Below, in pieces: positions 1 through 7,277 of a stretch of DNA of 64,000 bases. Under the pieces are notes generated by a model. That model saw only the letters and a program-made list of their open reading frames with translations. It searched no databases and was not told the DNA's origin. Position 1 is the first letter of the stretch, and each line of letters begins with the position of its first letter. Source of the DNA: Agromyces humatus. GTDB lineage: Bacteria > Actinomycetota > Actinomycetes > Actinomycetales > Microbacteriaceae. Location: NCBI RefSeq assembly GCF_021228295.1, contig NZ_JAJQPD010000014.1, positions 1 to 64,000 on the forward strand. The letters run 5' to 3'. The translations under genes were made by a program, and so were the position numbers.

Positions 1-39
1 GCAGAGGAGGTCGCGATCCCCGAACTCGCTGCGGCATAA
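1..39 (+). CDS. C-terminal stub of an unknown protein (5' end outside window)
   Basis: Reading frame 1 is open from the first base to a TAA at 37-39 and gives AEEVAIPELAAA. This could be the tail of a gene that begins before the window. Twelve residues are too few to assign a family. The sequence beyond it looks non-coding, which fits a gene end here. It could also be chance. Confidence 0.3.
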   Translation, partial: AEEVAIPELAAA

Positions 40-547
40 TCACAAACAGCTGATCCCGCACGGTGTCGAGAAACTCCACCACACAGCGGGACGTCACCGT
101 CGTGAACGCCGCATATGGTGAAGATAACGTGCGTCAATGCCGCAGTCGAGTGACATTTTCTTGTCACCCATGACATGTCAGGGTGCCAGGGCTCGGCTGA
201 TTTGAGCGGCGATTGGTGCAGTGCCGAAAACCCAGACCGCAAGGACACGAACAAACGCCCCGCTGACCTCGTCGGCTTCAGCTGGCTCCACAACTCCGGT
301 GATCTACACGGAGAACTCGCACCCCCCGCCTCCGCGTCACCCCATTGGCCAGATGCCACTGGGATTGACATCGGGCCCAGCCGCGCCGAGCTCGCGTTCG
401 TCAGGAGACTCTCCTCGTCGTCGAGCAGCTGAGATGACTGCCGCGACGCAAATCACCATCCCCCAGCGATACCAGCCGCTCGCGCGGCTGTGGTCCGTGA
501 CGCCTCTCGCCCCACTGGCGGCGCGAAGTGCGTAAGGATAGGACACC
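40..547. other. about 500 bp without a convincing gene; possible transposase debris
   Basis: No reading frame here has a good start, ribosome binding site or protein-like composition. A perfect 10-bp palindrome, TGACATGTCA, lies at 171-180, and the related TGACATTTTCTTGTCA precedes it. The stretch near 270-330 reads in frame 1 as GFSWLHNSGDLHGEL, which faintly recalls the W-x-x-x-N-x-x-x-LHG-x-L end of IS3/IS481 transposases. This is a visual resemblance only and no intact insertion sequence ends were found. Confidence 0.3.
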
Positions 548-886
548 ATGACGACGTTGTGATGGGCGTCGCTGGGCTATGCTTCGGTCGTCCTCACCGC
601 GCAAGCACGTACCCCTCGGTTTCGGCTCCTGCCATTTCTGTCGCTCCTCTTCCTCCTGTTCGTCGCAGTTATCGCGCTCATCCAGGCGGGCTTCGGATCG
701 CCGATGGGCTCACTCGTATTTCTGGGGGCGGACATCGTTGCCCTAGCTCTAGCCCTCTACAGCGCCGAGATTCGGCGTGGACAAGGTCTCGGCGAGAGAT
801 GTATACGTTCTCGCAGCTGGTGTGGATCGGTGCGTGGTCTCCGAATCAACTTCGCGCTGCACTCCTCGAACACTGGAGAGCGCTGA
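548..886 (+). pseudogene. small membrane-protein gene interrupted by TGA at codon 5
   Basis: An ATG at 548 follows a good ribosome binding site (AGGATAGGA). It reads M-T-T-L and then a TGA at 560-562. After the stop the same frame stays open for over 300 bases and encodes a clear hydrophobic segment (LLPFLSLLFLLFVAVIAL) and a second one (LVFLGADIVALALALYSA). The stop sits before TGG, so one G-to-A change in a Trp codon would explain it. No start codon is available downstream until ATG 704, which would cut the first membrane segment. It is most simply a recently broken two-helix membrane protein; a sequencing error is the alternative. Confidence 0.55.
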
Positions 887-968
887 CCACGACGCAGCGC
901 CGCCGATCACGTAGCGCGAGGCCGAGCGTAGAACGATGGCAGCGGGCGATATCTCCCGACTGTAAAGG

Positions 969-1487
969 TCAGCGGGTGCTGCGAGGAACTCCGCGACCGA
1001 GGATCGCCTCGGCGCCGACGACCACGATAGCCGTGACGATCGGAACGCCGAGCTGAAGGAGCAGCATGCCCCTGCGCGTTTCCCGCGCCTGGTTCGAGAT
1101 GAACGCCTTGTTCTCCGTGTCCTTCTCCGCTTCGAGCTGGTCGGCTTCTTTGAGCGACTCGATGAGATAGCGCTCGTACTCCTCGCTCAGGCCGTCGCGA
1201 GCGAGCTTGCCTTCGATGATGTCGCGCGTACGTCCGAGGGACGCGTGAAGGCGCTCCTGGTTCTTGTCGTCGGCGTCTAGGCCAGCCGCGTACGTCCGCT
1301 CGTACGCGTCGACGGCCGCGAGTTCGGTCGCCCGGAAGTCGGGGACAATGTCGTAGAGCCGGAACCGGAGCGGCTCGGGTATATCGGGCAGCATCGCGGC
1401 GAGCTCGACCCGCTTTTCCTTGCTCAGGTCGCGAAGGGAAGCCACTTCGAGCGCCCTGGCCACCGCGTCTTCGTTGTCGAACGTCAT
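969..1487 (-). CDS. hypothetical protein with C-terminal membrane anchor
   Basis: This 172-residue protein is not a family I recognise. The first 130 residues are charged and mostly helical (EKRVELAAML, EEYERYLIESLKEADQLEAE). A single hydrophobic segment, LLLQLGVPIVTAIVVVGAEA, lies near the C-terminus, so it is probably a tail-anchored cytoplasmic domain. I chose the ATG at 1487 over the in-frame ATG at 1511 because GGAAGAGG lies just upstream of it. It converges with the broken gene at 548-886. Function unknown. Confidence 0.75.
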   Translation of the reverse strand: MTFDNEDAVARALEVASLRDLSKEKRVELAAMLPDIPEPLRFRLYDIVPDFRATELAAVDAYERTYAAGLDADDKNQERLHASLGRTRDIIEGKLARDGLSEEYERYLIESLKEADQLEAEKDTENKAFISNQARETRRGMLLLQLGVPIVTAIVVVGAEAILGRGVPRSTR

Positions 1488-1542
1488 ACTGCCCTCTTCC
1501 GTCCATTCCAAGCTTTGGTGACCACGCTACTTGCGGTCGGGC

Positions 1543-1605
1543 GGTGAGCGATTTATGGGTCCGCGAGCGGGTCGAAGGTTGCGGGTTCAAGTCCCGTTAC
1601 TCACC
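1543..1605 (+). pseudogene. tRNA-Ser-like remnant
   Basis: A typical T-arm, GCGGGTTCAAGTCCCGT, lies at 1581-1597. It is followed by ACTCACC at 1599-1605, which pairs with GGTGAGC at 1543-1549 in six of seven positions, as an acceptor stem would. The part between contains CGAGCGGGTCGAAGG, like the D-arm of class II (Ser/Leu) tRNAs. The anticodon arm and long variable arm are missing, giving 63 nt instead of about 90. It cannot be a working tRNA. Such remnants often mark integration or deletion events. Confidence 0.4.
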
Positions 1606-2047
1606 GGATGTTGGAAAACGATCCTTCACGTGGACGGCGATCTCATCGTAGAAGTGGCCCGGTCGGGGATGGCAGTCAATCTCCTTCGGCACCTGGAAAC
1701 CCAGCCGCTCGCCAGCCCTACGAAGGCGGTCATGGAGATGTGGAAAAGAGACGCCGCAGATCGTAGGCGAAGAGGTCGGAGATTCGCGGATGTTCGTTGA
1801 GCTCAGCGGGGCGCTGCCAGCGATGCTCTACGAGTGCATGAAGGATGCGGCCGCACGCGGGAGTGGTGGAGAGCCACATCGGTCAGTTCCAAAGACGTTG
1901 GGCCGGAACGACGGACCGGACGATGTTCCCTTCCACCGAGCTATCCAATCCGGAAGGCAGAAGAGCCCTTACGCATCACACGACTTCGGCCTCACCACGC
2001 CCACTGGGTGAGCCATTCGGCCGCATTCCTGCGATAACGTTCCGCCC
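1606..2047. other. about 440 bp with no supported gene
   Basis: Short open frames exist here, but none has a ribosome binding site or protein-like composition, and their translations are rich in Arg, Pro and Ser as expected of out-of-frame high-GC DNA. I see no terminator or repeat. Confidence 0.5.
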
Positions 2048-2665
2048 ATGACCTCGCTGGAGTACGCCGCCGATGCAGCCAGGCTGGCACGGGCCATCGA
2101 GCCACTCTGGGACACTATCCCGTACTTGGAGCCCTCAGACCCGAACGGTGTTTACGTCGTCGAGGTGCAGATTAAGGCTCAACGGCTGCGCGAGATCGTG
2201 GCCGTACAGCAGGCCCTCCAACTCGCACTCGACGCCGCGCAGCTCGCCGTGCTGTACCGGGACTTCGAGCTCGAGATCCCCGAGGTGGCCGCCGCCATCC
2301 TTGACATGCCCGACGTGGTCTACGACGTCATCTGGGTCGGCCCCGGCTCGGTGCGCATCGCGTTCACGGTCAACCCGCTCACCGAACGCGGCCGCACGTG
2401 GATCCGGCTCCTGTTCTACTTCGGGCTCGGCGCGCTCGCGCTCATGCCCGGCGGAGCCTTCCTTGCGTTCGCGTACGGGGGCGCGCTGGAGGTGCTCATG
2501 ATGACCGGCCAACTCGCACAAGACGACTGGGAGTCCAAGCAGAATGTGCCCGTGCAGACCGTCGACGCGGATGCGCTCCGCGAGACCCGTGTGCAGGTTG
2601 CTATCACTCCGCCGGACAAGTCATGGGTGGCACCAGGGGACCGCCTCGATAGGGGGCGGGAGTAG
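2048..2665 (+). CDS. hypothetical membrane-associated protein
   Basis: This 205-residue protein starts at ATG 2048. The first 110 residues are soluble, acidic and helical, followed by an Ile/Val-rich strand region (VVYDVIWVGPGSVRIAFTV). A hydrophobic stretch near residues 120-155 (LLFYFGLGALALMPGGAFLAF) could span the membrane once or twice. The tail is polar. No family was recognised. It is the first of three closely spaced plus-strand genes (next start 28 bases downstream), so it may be the head of a small operon. Confidence 0.75.
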   Translation: MTSLEYAADAARLARAIEPLWDTIPYLEPSDPNGVYVVEVQIKAQRLREIVAVQQALQLALDAAQLAVLYRDFELEIPEVAAAILDMPDVVYDVIWVGPGSVRIAFTVNPLTERGRTWIRLLFYFGLGALALMPGGAFLAFAYGGALEVLMMTGQLAQDDWESKQNVPVQTVDADALRETRVQVAITPPDKSWVAPGDRLDRGRE

Positions 2666-2693
2666 GTCGTGGGCTCGAGATAGGAGAGAAGCC

Positions 2694-2891
2694 ATGCCAG
2701 AGGAACGCTATGCAAATGCGACGGAAGCAATGAAGGCCGGAGTTCAACTAGGTGGGATCCCGCAGCCCCCGTCGACATGGCGCGAGAACGAAGATGCGCT
2801 GAATGCCGCTCTCGAATCCCTGCGGGGGCGCCTCACTGAGGAGAGCATCAACGCAGCGAGGACCGACGTCTCCCGCCGTCGACACTTTTAA
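2694..2891 (+). CDS. small hypothetical protein, 65 aa
   Basis: ATG 2694 is preceded by AGGAGAG at a good distance, which decides this start over the longer open frame reaching back to 2544. The 65-residue product is polar and helical (ENEDALNAALESLRGRLTEE) with no membrane segment. It lies 28 bases after the preceding gene and 3 bases before the next, so translation is probably coupled. Function unknown. Confidence 0.65.
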   Translation: MPEERYANATEAMKAGVQLGGIPQPPSTWRENEDALNAALESLRGRLTEESINAARTDVSRRRHF

Positions 2892-2894
2892 GCG

Positions 2895-3026
2895 ATGTAT
2901 CGCGCGCGTGTGCAGCTTGCCTCGAAGGCGATCCATGAGCTTCACGGATACCCCGAGTCGATAGCAGACCACCTCGTCGTCGAGGTAATCGCAGTGCTCG
3001 CGGCGCTGGACACCGAGCCGAGCTAG
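2895..3026 (+). CDS. small hypothetical protein, 43 aa
   Basis: An ATG lies three bases after the stop of the previous gene and opens a 43-residue frame ending in TAG at 3024-3026. The product (starting MYRARVQLASKAIHELHGYP) has balanced composition, with a helical N-terminal half and an acidic, Val/Leu-rich C-terminal half, unlike the Arg/Pro-rich shadows around it. It lacks its own ribosome binding site, which fits translational coupling. No family recognised. Confidence 0.5.
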   Translation: MYRARVQLASKAIHELHGYPESIADHLVVEVIAVLAALDTEPS

Positions 3027-3121
3027 TTCGACCGGCAGAGACCACGGAACTGTCGAAGCCCCCGCTGAGAGATTCGGCACGATGCCCTAGGCACACGCGT
3101 CCGGATACTCTTGGCGGTCTA

Positions 3122-3571
3122 GTGAAGATCGGACATGAGGGTGAACGTCATCGCGCCGTGGTTGCGGGAGTCGCATTCAAGATCGACGGAAGACGACCGA
3201 AGGCGGTCACCGTCGCGGCAGTGGCCCTCGTGGCGGCCGCTTTGGTGAACTGCATCATCGCCGCTTTCACGATCGCACGCTTGCTCGGCCGGGGGCTCGA
3301 CACGTCAACCGTTGTGTTGCTCTGTGTGTCCGCGGGCGGCGTCTTGCTGGCTGTGGGTGTTCCACTGTGGATTGCTCGCGCCGCTCTACGGGGGTCAGTC
3401 GGTGCCGCGTACTGGTCGATCTTCCTCCTGGTCACGCTGATCCTCCTCACGACTCAAGGGGACCCGTGGGGCTACATCGGGTGCCTGCTGGCACTTGGGT
3501 CGATGGTGCTCCTCTGGATGCCGGCGAGTCGGGAGTTCCCGAGATCGGGTGGATTGCCGTCGCGGCGGTAA
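3122..3571 (+). CDS. four-helix membrane protein of unknown function
   Basis: This product of about 149 residues has four hydrophobic segments: VTVAAVALVAAALVNCIIAA, VVLLCVSAGGVLLAVGVPLW, YWSIFLLVTLILL and GYIGCLLALGSMVLLW. The layout resembles small actinobacterial integral membrane proteins of unknown role. The start is uncertain: GTG 3122 has no strong ribosome binding site and GTG 3158 is possible. It stands alone, convergent with the transporter gene that follows. Confidence 0.65.
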   Translation: MKIGHEGERHRAVVAGVAFKIDGRRPKAVTVAAVALVAAALVNCIIAAFTIARLLGRGLDTSTVVLLCVSAGGVLLAVGVPLWIARAALRGSVGAAYWSIFLLVTLILLTTQGDPWGYIGCLLALGSMVLLWMPASREFPRSGGLPSRR

Positions 3572-3634
3572 ATACCTCTCGTGCGCCAAGACTCGCCCGC
3601 AAGCCGGTCCTCAGCGGACGTCCGGTGGCGGATC

Positions 3635-5089
3635 CTAGCGGGCGACCGCGCTCCTGCGGCTCATGACGCGAACGATGACCATGAAGACCGCGACCGTGAG
3701 GGCGGTGGCCGAGAGGGCCCAAAAGTATCCGGTCTCGTTCTCACCCGGGCGGTAGAGCTCGCCGACCATGCCCGCACCCGCGATCCCGATCGCGACCGCG
3801 AGGTAGTGGAGCGAGAGCGTCTGCGCCTGGAAGCTCTTGGGTGCCACCGACGTGGCCATCGAGATGCCCGCGGGCGAGACGACCATGTCTGACGCACCGA
3901 AGATGAAGACGACGGTCGCGAGCACGATGAGCGGGGTGAGCGAAGACGAGCCGGATGCCGCGGCGAGGAGCCCGAGGCCGATCGCGCAGCACGCGAACGC
4001 GCCCGCGTATTTGAGGCTCAACGCCGGCTGGCGGTCGCCGAGGCCGCCCCAGATGATCGCGAGGATGGGCGCGACGACGATCGTGCAGAGGGGCGCGATG
4101 CCGAGGATCGTAGAGGCCGGGAGTTCGAGGCCAAAGAGGAAGCGGTCGGTGTTCTCCTCGGAGTAGATCGCGACTGTCGTGTAGAGCTGCTGGTAGAGGG
4201 CACAGAAAATGAGAGTCGCGACGAAGAACGGCAGGTAGCGGCGGACGCCGGCTCGCTCCTCGTGGCTCACGCGCGAGCTCACGAAGAAGCGCGTGAAGAA
4301 GACGAGCGCGAGGATGGCGCTCGGCACGAGCACGATGAGCGCGGGGTTGACGCCGATGACGGTCGCGCCCACGAGCGCGAGCACGATCGCGACGACGATC
4401 CCGACGACGAGGGCCGTGGATCGTGCGGCGCTCCCGCTCGGTGCCGGCGCGATCGCTGCGATGCCTTTGCGGAACGGCAGGTAGATGCAAAGGCCGATCA
4501 GCAGCGCGACGGCCGTGATGCCGAAGCCGATGCGGAAGCCGACCGTCGACTGGAAGACGCCCGAGAGGGTGATGCCGAGGAGCGCGCCCGTCGCGGTCGC
4601 GAGGTAATAGACCGTGAACGCGGCATCCCGCTTCGGCTCGTCGTCGGCGACCGCGGCGTCGACGAGAGTCCCCTCGCTCACCCACATCGCGGCCGTGCCG
4701 AACGCGATCCCCACGAGTCCCGTGACGAGGCCCGGTGCGCCCGGGAGCACCGCGAGGAGCGCGTAGCCCACGAAGGCGACGACGGCTCCGAGCCGGAGAG
4801 TGCGCTCGGCGCCGAGGAGACGGTCGGCGACCCAGCCCGTGAAGACCGTCGCGAGGAAGACGCTGCCGCCGTATGCCGACGACACCGCGATCGCGAGGCT
4901 CGTCGGCAGCCCGAGGCCTCCGTCGCCGACCGCGAAGTAGACGTAGAACACGAGGACCGTCTGGGTGCCCCAGAAGGCGAAGCTCTCGAATACCCCGATG
5001 ATCGAGACGGGCCACACCTTGACCGGCAGGCCGAGGATCGTCCGGTGCGGCTGCTGCGGGGCTTCGACGCCTGTGTCGGTCACGGCCAT
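3635..5089 (-). CDS. POT/PTR2-type proton-coupled peptide transporter
   Basis: This 484-residue protein has about 12 membrane helices and the general layout of the proton-dependent oligopeptide transporter branch of the major facilitator superfamily. The first helix carries FESFAFWG around residues 34-41, where typical POT proteins carry ERFSYYG. The Glu is kept, but the Arg of the proton-coupling ExxER motif is Ser here, so coupling may differ. ATG 5089 was chosen because GGAG lies just upstream. It is divergent from a PucR-type regulator and near peptidase-like genes, suggesting uptake of short peptides or related amides. Confidence 0.8.
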   Translation of the reverse strand: MAVTDTGVEAPQQPHRTILGLPVKVWPVSIIGVFESFAFWGTQTVLVFYVYFAVGDGGLGLPTSLAIAVSSAYGGSVFLATVFTGWVADRLLGAERTLRLGAVVAFVGYALLAVLPGAPGLVTGLVGIAFGTAAMWVSEGTLVDAAVADDEPKRDAAFTVYYLATATGALLGITLSGVFQSTVGFRIGFGITAVALLIGLCIYLPFRKGIAAIAPAPSGSAARSTALVVGIVVAIVLALVGATVIGVNPALIVLVPSAILALVFFTRFFVSSRVSHEERAGVRRYLPFFVATLIFCALYQQLYTTVAIYSEENTDRFLFGLELPASTILGIAPLCTIVVAPILAIIWGGLGDRQPALSLKYAGAFACCAIGLGLLAAASGSSSLTPLIVLATVVFIFGASDMVVSPAGISMATSVAPKSFQAQTLSLHYLAVAIGIAGAGMVGELYRPGENETGYFWALSATALTVAVFMVIVRVMSRRSAVAR

Positions 5090-5194
5090 GGTCACTCCAA
5101 TGTGTTTATCACGACGATGGGGGATGCGTTCGGGACAACTCAAGTGCAGGGGAGCAAGCAAAACTCTGAACACATGTCATAAGATCAGGGCGTC

Positions 5195-5204
5195 CGTTCG
5201 AACG
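5195..5204. promoter_or_regulatory. palindrome between transporter and PucR regulator
   Basis: CGTTCGAACG is a perfect 10-bp palindrome 14 bases before the start of the regulator and inside the 129-bp divergent intergenic region. It is a plausible operator for the neighbouring PucR-type protein. Only position and symmetry support this. Confidence 0.35.
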
Positions 5205-5218
5205 TTTGGCCAGTCGAC

Positions 5219-6403
5219 ATGTTTGATGCCCTGCAAGAGACGATCGATCGCCTCTCGATTGCCGTCGGCCGATCGGTCGTTCTCGACGACGCCGCATTCC
5301 ACCTCCTGGCCTCCAGCCCCCACTACGGCGACGTCGACGCCGCGCGCCTCAGCACGCTCATCAATCGCGAGCCGGATGCGCGCCAGCGCGAGCACCTCGG
5401 CTCGCTCCGGCTCAACATGCACCACGGCCCCACGATGGTCGCGCCGCATCCGGAGTCGGGGTTCGTCAACCCGCGCGTCTGCGTGCCCATCCGCTCCCGC
5501 GTCGAGGTGCTCGGCTACCTTTGGATCACGGCCACCGCACCCCTCCTCCCGCCGGACTGTTACGCGATCGCCGACGCCGTCGAGACTCTCGAGCACATGC
5601 TGCACAACATGTTCGAGTCGATCAGCTCGGTCAACGCCGAAGTGGAGTCGCAGACGATCACGCTCCTCGCCTACGACCAGCCGACGCGCGAGGCGGCGGC
5701 TCAAGAGCTCAAGGACCTCGGCATGTTCAACCGGTCGAACTGGTTCGTCGCGCTCGCCCTCGACCTGCCCGTGCAGTGGACGGCGTGGTCGGGCCCGTCG
5801 CCGCGGCGCACGGTGTTCGACGCGCTCTGGCGCGCGATGGCCGCGCCCACGATCGACTCGTACACCTTCGCTCCGTCGACGCCCGACACGATCATCATCG
5901 TCGGCTACCGCAATCGTCCCCCGCGGGACTCGCTCGACACCATCTGCCGCAACATCCTGCGCGAACTCAAAGACCCGGGGCTCGCAGACGCCGCGAGCGT
6001 GGGCGTCGGCAGCGCCGTACCCGCCCTCGCCGACGTGTGGCGCTCCTTCGACCAGGCGAGCGTCGCGGCCGGCCTTGCCCGGCGTACGGGCCAGACCGCG
6101 ACGCACTGGGAGGATGCCGCGATGCCGGCCGCCATCAGCGCGATGCTCTCGGCCCCCGCGCCCCATCTCCTGCCACCCGTCTTCGCGGCTCTCGAGACGG
6201 CGCCTGCCGACGTGCTCGAGCTGCTCGAGACGTACTTCGACTCGGGCGGGAGCGTTGCCGAGATCGCTGCTCGGCTCAACGTGCACCGCGGCACCGTCTA
6301 CTACCGGCTCCGCGGGCTCGCCGACGCGTACGGCATCGACCTTGACGACGGCGATACGCGGTTCGCCCTCAGCGCGTGGATCCAGCTCCGTCGTCGCGCG
6401 TGA
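5219..6403 (+). CDS. PucR/CdaR-family transcriptional regulator
   Basis: This 394-residue protein ends in the helix-turn-helix typical of PucR/CdaR regulators (GGSVAEIAARLNVHRGTVYYR at roughly 345-365, shown here only in part as its key core). The central region resembles the GGDEF-like CdaR domain that precedes this helix-turn-helix, and the N-terminal 130 residues may sense a ligand. It is divergent from the peptide transporter, so it probably controls that gene and perhaps the hydrolase cluster on the other side. Its last 35 bases overlap the convergent hydrolase gene. Confidence 0.85.
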   Translation: MFDALQETIDRLSIAVGRSVVLDDAAFHLLASSPHYGDVDAARLSTLINREPDARQREHLGSLRLNMHHGPTMVAPHPESGFVNPRVCVPIRSRVEVLGYLWITATAPLLPPDCYAIADAVETLEHMLHNMFESISSVNAEVESQTITLLAYDQPTREAAAQELKDLGMFNRSNWFVALALDLPVQWTAWSGPSPRRTVFDALWRAMAAPTIDSYTFAPSTPDTIIIVGYRNRPPRDSLDTICRNILRELKDPGLADAASVGVGSAVPALADVWRSFDQASVAAGLARRTGQTATHWEDAAMPAAISAMLSAPAPHLLPPVFAALETAPADVLELLETYFDSGGSVAEIAARLNVHRGTVYYRLRGLADAYGIDLDDGDTRFALSAWIQLRRRA

Positions 6404-7277
6404 GCCAGACCAGCAGGTCGCGCTCCTCGGGGCGCAGCCAGTGGCCGGCATCCGGCACGATCGACAGTCGCGCGCCGGGGATGATCGACTCGTAGGCGAC
6501 GCCGTGCGAGAGCGGCACGAGCACGTCGGCCGCGCCGTAGGCGAGCAGGGTCGGCACCGCGATCGACGAGAGATCGAACCCCCACGGGCGCTCGAAGATC
6601 GCGAGGTCGTCGTTCACCCAGCCCTCGACGCCCGCGGTCGTCCACTCCTCGTGCTCGACCGCCTCCTCGTGCTGCACGGCCGCGTCGCCCAGGATCGCGC
6701 GATCGCGCGCCGGGAGCTGCGACATCCACGCGCTCAGGTCGCCCTCGCCGCGGCCGAGCCGATCGATGAAGGCGCGCAGCTCTGCCTCGCCGCGCGACGC
6801 CGCGTCGATCTCCTCGACCGTCTCGGCGAGCATGCCCGCCCTCGAGTCGAAGCCCGGCGCCTGGGCGGGGCCGATGCCCACGCAGATGCAGAGCCGCGTG
6901 ACCCGATCGGGAGCGAGCGCTGCGGTCGCGGCCGCGAACGGCCCCCCGCCCGACGTGCCCATGGTCGCAAACGCGTCGACGCCGAACGCGTCGGCCGCGC
7001 GCCGTGCCCACTCCGCACCGTCGGCGATGGCGTACCCGGCTCGCGCGGTCGATCCGCCGTAGCCCGGTCGGTCGTAGCTGATGACGCGGATGCCGAGCTC
7101 GCCCGGCGCGGCCCACCCGCCAGGGATCGCGGCCCCAGTGCTCGGCGTGCCGTGGTGGAAGACGACCGCGGGCGCGTCATCCGGCCCCCACTGACGGATG
7201 CGGAGCGGCCCGCCGTGCCCGTCGGCGACGAATCGCTCTGCGGTCCACGGCGCGGCGGTCCGCGGAACGGCGCTCAC
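6369..7277 (-). CDS. alpha/beta hydrolase
   Basis: A 302-residue alpha/beta hydrolase. The oxyanion region is FHHGTPSTG, the nucleophile elbow is GTSGG (Ser in MGTSGGGPFA), and the catalytic His is in PDAGHWL near the C-terminus. The start is GTG 7277, which overlaps the stop of the upstream M24-like gene (GTGA), so the two are translationally coupled. Members of this superfamily hydrolyse esters, amides or peptides; the exact substrate cannot be read from sequence. Context suggests processing of a peptide or amide derivative. Confidence 0.85.
   Translation of the reverse strand: MSAVPRTAAPWTAERFVADGHGGPLRIRQWGPDDAPAVVFHHGTPSTGAAIPGGWAAPGELGIRVISYDRPGYGGSTARAGYAIADGAEWARRAADAFGVDAFATMGTSGGGPFAAATAALAPDRVTRLCICVGIGPAQAPGFDSRAGMLAETVEEIDAASRGEAELRAFIDRLGRGEGDLSAWMSQLPARDRAILGDAAVQHEEAVEHEEWTTAGVEGWVNDDLAIFERPWGFDLSSIAVPTLLAYGAADVLVPLSHGVAYESIIPGARLSIVPDAGHWLRPEERDLLVWLTRDDGAGSTR

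Noticed and set aside
490-1056. 188-codon frame on the plus strand
   Set aside because: It overlaps the broken membrane-protein gene in another frame and the convergent gene antisense. Its composition is Arg/Ser/Pro-rich.
1531-1800. 89-codon frame over the tRNA-like remnant
   Set aside because: It reads through the T-arm, has no ribosome binding site and resembles no protein.
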